Positions 1 to 10,901 of a stretch of DNA of 64,000 nucleotides are shown here, piece by piece. The notes below the pieces were generated by a model. It was not told the DNA's origin and did no database searches. It saw only the letters and a list, made by a program, of their open reading frames with translations. The position numbers and the translations under genes are program-made. The DNA comes from Nematopogon swammerdamellus. Lineage: Eukaryota > Arthropoda > Insecta > Lepidoptera > Adelidae. Each line of letters starts with the position of its first letter. The first letter of the stretch is position 1. Location of the stretch: NCBI GenBank assembly GCA_946902875.1, contig OX336338.1, positions 11,957,971-12,021,970 on the forward strand, given 5' to 3'.

Positions 1-180
1 AAAAGTACTGTTTATTTTTACTCGACTGCGAGCGAATGCAGAGGCTGTGTTTCGCTTTGATGTATGTAATATGAATGTATGAATGTATATTATGTAGTAT
101 GTATGTATGGGTATATATATATGGTTGAATTTCTTTATTCGCTCGTATTTCCAAAACAGCTAAATTGATTTTCATGTACG

Positions 181-1852
181 AGGTGTAATGCGAGGTTTAC
201 ACTCAGCCCTTGATACTGCTCCTCCCGCTGCCGCGATTATTACCCAAAATACTTCTGCGGCAGCATCGACGCGAGTATCGTGTTTACACTCAGCCCATGA
301 TACTGCTCCTGCCGCTGCCGCGATTATTGCCCATGTTCACTCGTCATGGCGGACGAAGTTCTTGCGGCGAACTTCTTGCTTATGTAAAAATGTTTTGTAG
401 CAATTAATAATTTCTATCAATCTAATAAAATAAATATAATTAAATACAATAATAATGAGTGTTTTTCGAACGCAGACAATACAAGCTCGACGAACGGCGG
501 CGCGGGGGCAAGTGAGCGAGAGGGCTGAATGTGAACACGATACTCGCGTCGATGCTGCCAGTCCTTTGACTCCCGCACGAAAAACCGACAATTTCGGGAG
601 CATCGGCAGCGCGAGCGGCATGACGAGTATCAGCGCGAGTATCGTGTTTACATTCTCGCGCTGCATACTGCCCTGCTCACTTCCCTGCCCTGTATGTAAA
701 CCTCACTTTAAATTTGTCCAACTATTTGTTTCAACACCGCGCCGCGCGCCGCCCCAATAACATAATTAGTCAGTCAGCGGTGCAGAGCTTTTGATTTGAT
801 TGGTCATACCAGTCCACCGGTCTTCCCACACTGTGCTCGGCCGCTTGTGTCGGATCCGTTTTTCTTCAAAACCTTTCGAGTAGGTAGCTGGCATCATTGT
901 CTAGAGCTTAAAAAGACGATTTCAAAAACATATTATGCGAGGTTTACACTCAGCCCTACAGGGCAGGGAAGTGAGCAGGGCAGTATGCATCGCGAGAATG
1001 TAAACACGATACTCGCGCTGATTCTCGTCATGCCGCTCGCGCTGCCGATGCTCCCGAAATTGTCGGTTTTTGTCAAAGGACTGGCAGTATGAGCGCGAGT
1101 ACATATCGTGTTCACATTCAGCCCGTTCGCTCACTTGCCTCCGCGCCGCCGTTCGTCGAGCTTGTCTTGTGTGCGTTCGAAAAACACTCATTATTATTGT
1201 GTTTAATTATATTTATTTTATTAGATTGATAGAAATTATTTATTGCTACAAAACATGTTTACATAAACAAGTTAAAGTAATACATTAGGGGCAAAGGTGG
1301 GCTTATCCCTTGCGGAGATTTCTCCTAATCAACCTTTGGATGTTGAGAGTCGTATGTTGTGAAATATACATATTAAGTAGGTTGTGTGTGTGAGTGAGTG
1401 TGCGTATAATATAAAATACCTATAATATACATAATAAATATAAAATATACATAACATACTACATATAAGCAATATAAGTACGAACTAGTAAATTAAAAAG
1501 TATATACATACATGAATACATATGAGATATAGTTTACATATAGAGATATATATATAAATATATACATACTATTTTATTAGGTAGGTTATATTATATTATA
1601 TTTTATTAGGTAATTTTAAATATCAACTACTGTATTTAAATTATGGAAATAATGACCAAATTCAGTTCGAAGTTCGCCGCAAGAACTTCGTCCGCGAACA
1701 TGGGCAATAATCGCGGCAGCGTCAGGAGCAGTATCATGGGCTGAGTGTAAACACGATACTCGCGTCGATGCTGCCGCAGAAGTATTTTGGGCAATAATCG
1801 CGGCAGCGGGAGGAGCAGTAACAAGGGCTGAGTGTAAACCTCGCATTACACA
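181..1852. mobile_element. Nested palindromic (foldback-like) TIR element
   Basis: Outer arms 181-375 and 1660-1852 are near-exact inverted copies, beginning TGTAATGCGAGGTTTACACT on the left. Inner arms 376-706 and 938-1275 are a second inverted pair carrying the motif GTGTTTACACTCAGCCC and its variants. The centre (707-937) is not self-complementary and includes a short GC-rich run. A 385-bp AT-rich segment (1276-1659) lies between the right arms only and starts with a fragment of a lepidopteran LINE-type 3' sequence (GGCAAAGGTGGGCTTATCCC), so it is probably a later insertion. The short frames within are shadows of the repeated arms. No transposase is seen, so the element is non-autonomous. 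Confidence 0.75.
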
Positions 1853-1949
1853 TCATGTTTTAGAAAATAAAATAATTATTAAATGAGTATTTTCAAAACC
1901 CGACTGCTAATAAAAATTAAGGAAACAATGAAGAAGCTGTGGAAAGTGC

Positions 1950-2355
1950 TTTTTTTTTTTTTATGTAATCCGGTATGGGTGGCTGAGTCGGAGAGGCCAA
2001 AGCACATGCTCTAACCAGCCAATATCACCTCCGAGAAGGTAGGTGCCATACCGGAGACTTCCCTGGATTGCTGGCTATACTGGACTAGAGGAGAACACAA
2101 CCGAGGTTGCTTGCGGCCATCTTACATCCATTACGGTGGTACCAACCCAGTTGGCTACAATTTGAGCCTACCACCTAGTAAGGGGCAAGGGAAGGGACCT
2201 ACAGTTTTACACCGGTTCCGAACGGTGAAGCAGCGGGTGTAGGTATGCACGTAAATTTTTTCGTCAGAAAAAACTCATTGGTACACGCCGACCGGATTCG
2301 AACCACGGACCTCCCGTGAGAAGCCGATGCCCAAACCACTCGGCCACCAGCCGCT
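1950..2355 (-). mobile_element. tRNA-headed SINE (family B), full length
   Basis: Read on the minus strand it begins with a tRNA Leu/Ser-like head: A box TGGCCGAGTGG and B box GGTTCGAATCC. A body containing GTAAAACTGTAGGTCCCTTC and GGTTGGTACCACCG follows, then an A tail (T run at 1950-1962). The other good copies are at 33691-34085, 38073-38438 and 49644-50042. Confidence 0.85.
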
Positions 2356-2679
2356 TTCCTTGTTCGCTTTCCTTGCTTGCTTACATCATTTTCCTTGTTT
2401 CCTTGATATTTTATTAGCAATGGGGTTTAAAATTGTTTTTCTATTATCATAATTTTGTAAGATGATGTTCAAATTTAATTAGCCTAACATTGCTCTGGTA
2501 CTCTGAGCCTAATGTTAATGTTGTTGAGTTGTTACATAGATCGATATTAATTCTTTATTTCTTAGCTCCACAAATTATTAAATGACTACCTGCAGTTTAA
2601 AGCCTTATACGAGTATCCTTGGTGTTTTTTTCATCTTCAAGCACAGCACTAGGATTAGTACCAGGATTGTGGCACTTGG
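2356..2679. other. No feature recognised
   Basis: AT-rich sequence between a SINE and a LINE fragment; no gene, hairpin or repeat stood out. Confidence 0.5.
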
Positions 2680-3115
2680 AGATCCGTTGTGTCTGTCTAC
2701 CCCGTTCACGCCTCTCTTGAAGGACCCAAAACAGCCGTACTTGGGGGAAATATGTGGGCAGGGAGAGCGTTCCAGAGTTTACCAGTTCTGTAGAGAAAAT
2801 ATCTGCAGAACCGATTGGTAGGTACGCATCCGTCCGTGGTAAGTCCAGCGTATAGGGATACAATCCCTGCCCAGTGGCCGTCGTACGGCGGTGGAAAGGG
2901 GACAGCGGGATCGCTCCTCCGAGTACTCCCCATAGAATAAGCGATAGAGCAGAGCACGTTTATGGCACTGACATTCCTACGAAGTTGCAGTAATTGACAG
3001 TGGATGACACCTCGGTCGCAAGGCACGACGTTGAATGGAGTCCAGAGGCCAAAGATTGCCAAAGGCGCAAGCTGGTATTTAGCTGAGCCATCCCACAAGT
3101 GATATGACATCTGAT
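2680..3115 (-). pseudogene. 3' end of a CR1/Jockey-like LINE reverse-transcriptase ORF
   Basis: The minus-strand frames resemble the extreme C-terminus of lepidopteran non-LTR reverse transcriptases: a TNRFCRYF-like segment, then YRTGKLWNALPAHIFPP. Catalytic domains are absent (5' truncated) and the reading is split between frames. A related fragment with the same ending (HRTGKLLTALPAHIFPP) is at 54880-55130. Clade assignment is approximate. Confidence 0.7.
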
Positions 3116-3639
3116 ATACTTACGTCTTTATTTCATACGTCAGTTCCGTAGTGCCTGAATTTCGATTATGTCACCTTATCCAAGACCTTTATCTATGACC
3201 CCTTCATGCAACCCGAAATCTATCTAGCTAGGACGTATACGCCTACGCCTATAAAAATATGTCAAAATTCTCCATATACCTATAGTTCTGGACACCACAT
3301 AAAATGAGCCCTCGCCGCTCCGCCAGTAGGTACCTTCAAGAATATCTACGTTCATACCTGTTTAATCTGTTTGCTGAGATATAAATTGTATATTATTGGC
3401 TCATCTTCCTATGTTCTTGGTCCGGAAATAATTGAAATTCCAACAGGCTCGAACGTTCACTGACTACTTTTTTACTTATTTTTATGGTATACGTAACAAG
3501 TAGATACCTGTTATTATTCTCAACGAATATTTCACTTCAAATTATTACATGCGATAATTATTTAAGTATGTAGGTATGTATATAATGTATGTATACTATA
3601 CCACTACTCCCTCGAGCACATCGTACCTATGTAGGTACA
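3116..3639. other. AT-rich intergenic DNA, no feature recognised
   Basis: Contains TAGGTA/TATGTA simple sequence only. Confidence 0.45.
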
Positions 3640-3821
3640 ATATTAAACAAGTCTGCGAACGTTGTTCACATACATAGGATTCCGTAGCCATTTCCTACTT
3701 GTCCATCACCCCTGCCCGTTACACACCCCCGCGTTGGACTTCACCCCCGCGCCGCGCGTCCTCACGGACGCTTCTACTCTCAGAAGATACAAACTTTAAA
3801 ATAGTTTCATGCCGTAAGCAC
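3640..3821. repeat. Dispersed repeat fragment shared with 16965-17290
   Basis: Both places carry TTGTTCACA followed by TTCCGTAGCCA, a variable GC-rich middle, then AACTT-AAAATAGTTT-CATGCCGTAAG. The GC-rich centres differ, so the shared ends flank a hypervariable core. The family is not identified. Confidence 0.55.
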
Positions 3822-4209
3822 TTTTTTTTTTGGAAACTGACACGGTTGGCTACATCATTTACAACATCCGTGATGTCAGCCCATAACACCGGGTGAACTA
3901 GGTGCCATGTCAGTGCTTCCCTTCGATCGTGCCGGCTACACTGAACTGTACGGAAAACACTAACTATTTACATAGCCGTTTCGACCGACGTTTCATTAAG
4001 TGCGTTGGTACCAACCCGGGCGGGTTGAACCCTACCAACGAGTTAGGTAGGAAGGGAAGGGACCTACAGTTTTACGTGGAATCCGAAGCACGGTCAGCCT
4101 CCAACGGTCGAGCGGTCACCCATCCAAGTACCTACTGACCGCGCCCAGCGTTGCTTATCAATCAATAGCAACAGTCGATTGTCTGCACTACTGAGCTATC
4201 GAGGCTGAC
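3822..4209 (-). mobile_element. SINE family A with chimeric tRNA/5S-rRNA-like head, full length
   Basis: Reading on the minus strand: ATAGCTCAGT (tRNA A-box-like), then AAGCAACGCTGGGCGCGGTC continuing into TGGATGGGTGACCGC, which matches the internal promoter segment of 5S rRNA (a short insertion interrupts it in this copy). A B-box-like region, the body shared with family B, and an A tail (T run 3822-3831) follow. The mixed head is unusual; see findings. Confidence 0.8.
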
Positions 4210-4264
4210 AAACACTAAATAGACTCCGTTAATTTTTTTATGTATTCGTCAATTTGTTATAAAA

Positions 4265-4680
4265 ATCAAGTTATATGGGGCGCCAGTGTCAATGCCTTGG
4301 GACACCACGGGCTATATAAGTGTTGGTCGTCTCTCCCGCCACACAGGCTGCTGTCTTCAGCAGACTTCCCTGGCTTACTGCAGCCACAAGAGATCAGCCG
4401 GTCTGACGGCAAGAGACCTGACGGCTTGTCTTTGGTTCCGTGGCAACAGGGAAAGGCGCTCGTGTGGGACGCAACATGCGTCGACCTACATCCTACATTC
4501 CTCTTTCCTCCCGTTCGGTCGGGGTGCAGCGACTACAGCCGCCGCCAACAAGGCGTATGTTTTCGTGGCGTTCGCCGTCGAGACCCTCGGTGCGTGGGCA
4601 CCAGAATCAAAAGAGTTCGTCGAAAAGGTGGGCGGTATCTAGACTTGATCGCCTTTTTAGGCTTCTGTAGAGAATTTATA
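4265..4680 (+). pseudogene. Decayed retroelement C-terminal domain, PD-(D/E)XK-like motif
   Basis: One frame gives SDGKRPDGLSLVPWQQGKAL then VWDATCVD (about 4402-4485). After a frameshift a second frame gives FVAFAVETLGAWAPES (about 4560-4610). These blocks belong to a domain family seen with reverse-transcriptase elements in many invertebrate genomes. RPDG followed about 12 residues later by WDxT resembles a restriction-like nuclease core. At least two frame breaks make it a remnant. The nuclease reading is inference. Related copies at 26757-27110 and 30440-30935. Confidence 0.6.
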
Positions 4681-4858
4681 GTAACTTTATTATAATAAAC
4701 CTCAAATAATCTTTATTATTTTAAGTCATTGTATAGGTAGGTACCTAGACACTTGAAAACCTTTTCACAGCAACCTTTTATTGAACCTTTTTTTTAGCAA
4801 TTAAAATCGACAATATTTCTAATGAGTTTAACAAAATTTCATCGTTTGCAATATTTTT

Positions 4859-5175
4859 AACCCCCGACGAAAAAAGAGGGGTATTATAAGTTTAACGTGT
4901 GTGTATGGGTGTGTCTGTCTGTGGCATCGTAGCTCCCAAACGGAAGGACCGATTTGGATGCGGGTTTTTTTTATTGTAAAGCTGGTTTAATCGGGATGGA
5001 CGGTAGCTAGGTTTGTAATGAAATAATCAAGTAATTAATCAAAAAATAATGCTCTTAAGAATGGACGGGTTATGGATATGTAAATAAAATATGCGCGGGA
5101 ATTTACTTAGCGGACCACCGACTCGCAAGTAAATACTTAAACGGAAATTATTTTTGAATTTTGATGGGTCGGGGG
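4859..5175 (+). repeat. Dispersed lepidopteran repeat (ACCCCCGACG...GAGGGG type)
   Basis: Begins ACCCCCGACGAAAAAAGAGG and contains GTGTCTGTCTGTGGCATCGT and GGACCGATTTGGATGCGG. Inverted fragments of the same family are at 36950-37090, 49190-49330 and 62600-62720. Probably the 3' part of a LINE or a derived SINE; exact class unknown. Confidence 0.6.
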
Positions 5176-5989
5176 TTTTTATTAGTAGGTGGTATTTCAA
5201 AGAATGTGTATGTAATGATAATTATACCATATGAGTGTGAAGAGGTACTTTTTGCGAAATGCAATTTCACCCAATCATTCTTGCACACAACAACGCATTA
5301 CAGCATTATGCGTACAAGGTGTTCATTCACCGGAGTAAGCGATACATTAGGCAGATGATAATTTTTATAAATGATAGATAAGTAGAACTTAAATGAAATT
5401 ATAATTTTTATGTACTTTTAAATCATCCATCAAAAGATTGATAGAACGCTCTGTATGTAAACTATGAAAATATTTATGCAAAATATCCCTTAATAATGTA
5501 AGTAAGTAGATACCTATATATTCTTAGCGTAATACCAAACATGAAACCACGACCAAATGCTACCATATCGCTGGTTATGGTATCTATAGTTATAGCTATG
5601 TATCTATCTATCTATGGTTATGATGGCTCTCGTGCTCGCTGCGGGGCAGCGGCTACGGCGGCGGCGGGGGCGGGCGGGGGCGGACCGGTTCGCTGAGATT
5701 TCTGATTCAGCCGTGACCTTCAAACGAAAGTGAATCTGGTGCCGGTCGTCGTTCCTCACTCCTAACATACATTCAGCGCGGCTGGCGTGCTACTTTGACA
5801 TAGGCAGCCTCATAGATACGAGTACATAGGTGCATAGCGTCACGCCTGTTTCCCAATGGCGTATAGGCAGACACAACGGATCTTCACTTGTCACGGTACT
5901 GACGCAATATCTCTGCCGCCGCCTCTTCCAATCTCATAATGTTCCTCATTTATAGGCACTTGGGCCTTTTTGAGCACATGCCCCATCTG
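5176..5989. other. AT-rich DNA with one small GC patch
   Basis: A GGCGGCGGCGGGGG-type patch at about 5640-5690. No coding frame or repeat was recognised. Confidence 0.4.
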
Positions 5990-6196
5990 TACCCTAATCA
6001 CGAGATTTAACCTACACCGCGTACTACGCTACGCCGCCCGTGTTCTCCGTATCATTTTGTATGGAGAAACGGAGCAGTGCCTCTAGTGATAGATTTGCGA
6101 ACTTCGTTTCTCCATACAAAATGATGCTGAGGAGAACACGCCGCGGCGGCGGCGTAGCGTAGTACGCGGTGTAGGTTAAATCTCGTGATAAGGGTA
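5990..6196. mobile_element. Short TIR MITE with TA flanks
   Basis: Ends TACCCTAATCACGAG and CTCGTGATAAGGGTA are inverted copies. The complementarity extends about 80 bases inward on each side (CCTACACCGCGTACTACGCT against its complement; TCATTTTGTATGGAGAAAC against its complement). TA at both ends suits a Tc1/mariner-type target duplication. No coding capacity. Confidence 0.75.
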
Positions 6197-7109
6197 TACT
6201 GGTCCGGTTACACGCGTCTAGGGCGACTCTTCCCGATTCTTCCAGTCACATTCGTTCCATAAATATCTTTTGTTAGTCTCCTATCAACTTCTTCGTCTTT
6301 ACATTCGCAGGACCGACCGATGTGTGACATTGGTCGCATGTCGCATCGCACGCATGGTCGCGCAGCCAGAAGTGCTGTCAGCGAATGAGAGTGCAAAAAA
6401 GAGTTCGAGTTTCTTCGCGCTTCGCGCATAGTTTTGGTTCTCTGCTCGAGACTTTACTCATGTGACATGTGGCATAGCCTTATAGGTAATAAAGCTATCC
6501 CAAGATACACATCGATACATACGAGTAGTTCCAATGCGCACTAACTCAAATAAACAGTAAACTTTGCATTACATTTTATTTGGAACTTATGTACTTTTTT
6601 TTATTTCACCCAATACAGATTACATAGGTAAGTGAAACTGAACGGTTTTGGAACTATACATAACTTTTTCATATTTCAAAATTTTAAATTTTTTCGCTAC
6701 TTTTGTAGGAAGAAAGGGGAAAAAAGTTCATCACAAAATAAAAAATCGTAGAGTAAAAGTTGTTTAGTTTCCGGTGTAGGACCACCCTCTTCCTGGAACC
6801 ACCATCACCAAATATAAAAATTATTTACACTGATAAAGATAAAAAAATAAATAAAAACAAAGATAATTTTTGAAATGTTGTCTGTTTGTATTCTCGTATC
6901 ACATAAAAACCACTGACCCAATTCGGATGGAGGTTTGAGAAAAATATAGGGCTTATCGGAGTAACATAGGCTTTACATCATCACGCCTTATTCTTATTGA
7001 GCAGAGCGCAGGGGTTCGGAAGTGACCTCAGTCGGAGAAAATTCGCCACTCGGTTCGCTTCGGTTTGTGCTCATGTTATATTTGATCAAATACTCAACCT
7101 ATATAAATC
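6197..7109. other. Intergenic DNA, degraded repeats only
   Basis: AT-rich. At about 6960-7080 there is a fragment containing TTGAGCAGAGC and GTTCGGAAGTGA, of a kind repeated at 8690-8760, 36420-36460 and 54700-54740. Otherwise nothing recognised. Confidence 0.4.
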
Positions 7110-7500
7110 AATAGTAATAATAAATCTGTAAGGGATGGTCATAGAGTAAATTTAAGTACTCTGTTTTATGACATATTGCGTTTGTAGACTCTATACACGT
7201 ATGATACTAAAATGAAATTGATAATTTTTAGAAATATTTTCTGCATGTATGTATGCTCCCCCATAACTCTTAAACCGATCATCCGAATTCGATGTAACTT
7301 GGTACAAACACATTTTACTATACGGGACTACGGGACACAAGGGGCTAAATAAAATTCAGTTTCGGTTACGCTAACTAAGATGTGGCTCTCATACAAACCG
7401 AATTTTTCCGCGCGCCGAAATAAAGGTACGGTAGCGGGCTTACTTACTTTCTTCTTTTTAAATACGAATTTCACGCGATCGAAGCCGCTGGTAAAAGGTA
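7110..7500 (-). repeat. Dispersed repeat, inverted relative to 9470-9850
   Basis: Matches the reverse complement of 9470-9850: ATAAATCTGTAAGGGATGGT, AACCGATCATCCGAATTCG, AAGATGTGGCTCTCAT, and the end AATACGAATTTCACGCG. The outer end is the same CGCGTGAAAT/GAAGCCGCGGGCA module that bounds the foldback elements at 26296 and 31380. The pair could fold a 2.7-kb loop. Confidence 0.65.
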
Positions 7501-8227
7501 GTTTGTATAATAAGGTTTTGAACAATATGAAAGAGAGCTTCGCGGGCCGCACTGGAAGCCTCATACAGAATGTTTATCGGAAGCCGAGCATGGGACTAGT
7601 TTTGATCCAAATCGTGTAGATCCAATCACTGAACTTGAATCATGATATTGAGAAACTCCATAAGTCAATGGTGATAAATTTTACAGGAAATAGAAAAAAA
7701 CTGTCTGTTGAAAAAAAATTTTTGAACGTTAGTATAATTCTAATTTTATTTTGAAACATGAATCCAAATTTCATTGTTTTTCACATGATTTTTATTTAAA
7801 ATATTTATGTATAATTAAATTTTTTTTTTTAAATCGTTTGACTTATGGTATTTCTCCTTATTTTCAATAAAATTAAACATCTCTTGCATAATAATCAATT
7901 AAATAACGTTAATTAACATCATTTTAAATGACAGCTGTCACATATGATGTTGCCATGTCAAATGTGGAAAAACCCCTTAAGTCAGTGACTAATGTGCTTT
8001 CTCCTGATTAAGCATATTAAGGCTAAATATTTTTCTATGTTCTTTGAGAGACTCGTGGGGTTTTTCCGCAATATGTTGTGCAGCTTACTTTAATGAATAA
8101 ATTTTCTTAAAAAAACTATTTTGCCTAAAATTATGACTTATGGGGTTTCTCAATATCACGATTCACTTGTTCTTGCAATGTGTTCGGTGAAGCCATTGCG
8201 TGGTATGTTCATCACCCGCCTACAATG
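7501..8227. other. AT-rich DNA, no feature recognised
   Basis: Poly-A/T-rich sequence without recognisable coding or structural signal. Confidence 0.4.
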
Positions 8228-8235
8228 CAGTATAC

Positions 8236-8608
8236 CAGCCATACTCAAAGTTTGCTCCGCGGAGCCTCTGTGGGGGCTCCGCGAGAATACGAGAAAAAAA
8301 AAATAAAATACACCTCACCTCTCTGACTCGATTCAGCTCGGCTGCGCAGACGAACTCAACTCAACTCTCTTCTATCAAAGTGATATCACCCAATTGATGA
8401 AAAATAAGAAACTGTTTCATACCTCCCATTAAATATTTAATTATTGTTTTTTTCTTCTTTTATTATAATCTTATGTAAGTAACTACTACATTGTAATATG
8501 ATTATTAATAAAGAATGCACAAAAACTAATTTTTGTTTATTTTAGGGCTCCGTCAAATACTTCGCTTTCCAAAAGGGTTCCGTCACCAAAAAAGTTTGAG
8601 AACCGCTG
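8236..8608. mobile_element. hAT-type MITE with perfect 8-bp target duplication
   Basis: The termini CAGCCATACTCAAAGTTTG and (inverse of right end) CAGCGGTTCTCAAACTTTTT are hAT-like. Flanking 8-bp direct repeats CAGTATAC at 8228-8235 and 8609-8616 are identical, which is diagnostic of hAT insertion. At 373 bp it has no transposase. Confidence 0.85.
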
Positions 8609-8860
8609 CAGTATACAGTCCAGAGTGATGGGATTATACTGGACCGCCAGACTGGTGTAGATCGGTAATCCCACTGTTAGACATGGGCCTCTGACATCAC
8701 GCCATTAGAGCTGAGCAGTGGGTTCGCACGGAAGTGAACTCAGCCACTTTAGTTTCATAACAAATTGATATTGTCAAACAAGAAAACCACGCGAGCGGAG
8801 CCACAGACTAAAATTGTGGAAATTCATATTTGACTGACTACGATTACGGAGTACCTAACC

Positions 8861-9149
8861 TACCGTGTGGAGCCAGTACTTAGAAATAATAGCCCCACTG
8901 CATCTCTCCCCGTGCATGTTGAGGAGGGATATGACTCCCTACTCGACTGCCCGGGTTGATACCACCGCACTGAATGACAGGTCGTTCGAAACGGCTATGT
9001 AAATAGTTTATGTTTTCCGTTCAGTTCAGTGTAGCCGGCACGACCGAAGGGAAGCACTGACGTGGCACCAAGTTCACCCGGTGTTATGGGCTGACATCAC
9101 ATTATGTTGTAGGTGATGTAGCCAAACGTGTCAGTTTCCATAAAAAAAA
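8861..9149 (+). mobile_element. Chimeric SINE (E-type head on family A body), plus copy
   Basis: Starts TACCGTGTGGAGCCAGTACT and CCCCACTGCATCTCTCCCCG (head of family E). After an internal deletion it continues with the family A body (CGGCTATGTAAATAGTTT, AGTTCAGTGTAGCCGGCAC) and A tail. A family E body fragment follows at 9150-9231 and an inverted copy at 9237-9435, so the two SINEs can pair. Confidence 0.75.
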
Positions 9150-9236
9150 TGTCGTAAAAGGCGACTAAGAGATAAGCACAAGATGCCGTGCTAAAGGGCG
9201 ACAGGTTAGCCACCTCTCACCTTGGCACGGTCCTTT

Positions 9237-9435
9237 TGTGATGTCAGCCCATAACACCGTGTGAACTTGGTGCCACGTCAGTGCTTCCCTTCGGTCGTGC
9301 CGGCGACACTGAACTGAACGGAAAACACAAACTATTTACATAGCCGTTTCGACCGACCTTTCATTCAGTGCGGTGGCACCAACCCTACTACCACCTAGTA
9401 ATATAAGAAGGGAGTCATATCCCTGTTGTATTTTT
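9237..9435 (-). mobile_element. Chimeric SINE fragment, inverted partner of 8861-9149
   Basis: Reverse complement of the family A body with the chimera junction (GGGATATGACTCCCTTCTTA) preserved at its 5' end. Together with the plus copy it makes a stem of about 190 bp with a loop of about 90 bp. Confidence 0.75.
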
Positions 9436-9469
9436 TTCGTCAATGTATCCCTCTACCTATATTTTATTA

Positions 9470-9850
9470 AAGAGACTAGCTTTTATCCACAGCTTCGCTC
9501 GCGTGAAATAGGTATTTAAAAAGAAGAAAGTAAGTAAGCCCGCTACCGTAATTTTATTTCGGCGCGCGGAACAATTCGGTTTCTATGAGAGCCACATCTT
9601 GGCGTAACCGGAACTGAATTTTATTTAGCCTATCCTGTGTCCCGTATAGTAAAATGTGCTTGTACTAAGTTTCATCGAATTCGGATGATCGGTTTAAGAG
9701 TTATGGAGGAACATACAGAAAAGATTGATAAAATCGTCAATTTTAATTTTATCATACATAGAGACTCTATGATAGAGTCTACAAACGCAGTATCTCATAA
9801 CAAAGAACTTACTCCATGACCATCCCTTACAGATTTATTAGTAAGTATGG
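9470..9850 (+). repeat. Dispersed repeat, partner of 7110-7500
   Basis: Starts with CTAGCTTTTATCCACAGCTT and GCTCGCGTGAAAT, the terminal module common in this window, then matches 7110-7500 in inverse. Confidence 0.65.
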
Positions 9851-9889
9851 ATAAGAGATCTTGCAGAAATGTTTAGTGGATTTTTTATA

Positions 9890-10177
9890 AATACGTTTTT
9901 AGGGTACCGTATCCATGCTGAAGCCTATTACTAAGCCTACGTCGTCTGTCTGTCCGTCCGTCCATCCGTCTGTCCGATAGCTGTATCTCTTGAACGGTTA
10001 ATAGGTAGCCCGTTGAAATTTTCACAGAATATGTGTTATTATGGCGGATATAACAAAAAATAATAAAACATTGAAAAATTAAGGGGGTTCCCATACAAGA
10101 AACGTGTTTTTTGTTCAATGTTTTTTTTAGGTGCGGAAACATCGGTGGGAGTCCAACTCGCACTTGGCCGGTTTTTT
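9890..10177 (+). repeat. Dispersed repeat ending CTCGCACTTGGCCGG (copy 1)
   Basis: Begins TTTTTAGGGTACCGTATCC, has AAGCCTATTACTAAGCCTAC and a Gly/Cys-coding-like GTCTGTCTGTCCGTCC run, and ends ACTCGCACTTGGCCGGTTTT. Other copies are at 22110-22462, 32918-33297, 37717-38078 and 46656-47010, all on the plus strand. Confidence 0.7.
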
Positions 10178-10347
10178 TTAATATACATACATATACTTAA
10201 TTGTGTTCAATTTTGTAGAGCGTTCTCTATCTATATACCTTAGGGACTCTGGGCCCTAAGGGATGGAGAAGATGAGTACTATGGCGCTGATATTAACAAA
10301 TTATTGTTAAAAGCTCTAAAAATAAAATAAAAAATGAAGGGTCTATT

Positions 10348-10382
10348 CGTTTCTAGCAAGGGGTTGCCCTTTGCTAGAAACG
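10348..10382. repeat. Short hairpin (CGTTTCTAGCAAGGGG arms)
   Basis: Arms CGTTTCTAGCAAGGGG and CCCTTTGCTAGAAACG around a 3-base loop; nearly perfect. Confidence 0.6.
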
Positions 10383-10867
10383 TGCTAATCGATTAGTACG
10401 TATTCACGATACTAAATAATATATATAGCCATAGGTATTTTACATCGCACAAACAAACGATAGACGGATACGGTTTTTTGACAGCTATGTTATAGCGGAT
10501 CTACGGAACCCTCTGTGCGTGAGTAAGACTCGCACTTGACTGATTTTTTTATTACTGCTTCTCAATTGAAAAATAGAGGATTACCTATTTGTGTTTCGAA
10601 ATGTTTAAATATTTGTATGTATGTTGTAAAAACTGAATTAAGTATTTCCGATAAAAACAACATTACTTCATTCAATATTATACTTGAATCGAATCACATC
10701 CGAACTAAATGTCGAAGTTTTTCTAAAGCTGAGATCATTTAGTAAGACTTTTAGAGTAGATATTATGCAATTTCCTGTTTTGAGTTCTATAATAAGTGTT
10801 GTAGAAAAAATAATTAAAATTTGGATCATATAGTGTGGGAAGTGTATTATTATGTATTATGGGGTGA

Positions 10868-10901
10868 CAAGAGCGCTCTGCCGCACGACAGAGCGCTCTT
10901 G
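10868..10901. repeat. Perfect 13-bp hairpin, CAAGAGCGCTCTG
   Basis: CAAGAGCGCTCTG, loop CCGCACGA, CAGAGCGCTCTTG. Each arm contains the self-complementary AGAGCGCTCT. GC-rich in an AT-rich setting. Confidence 0.7.
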
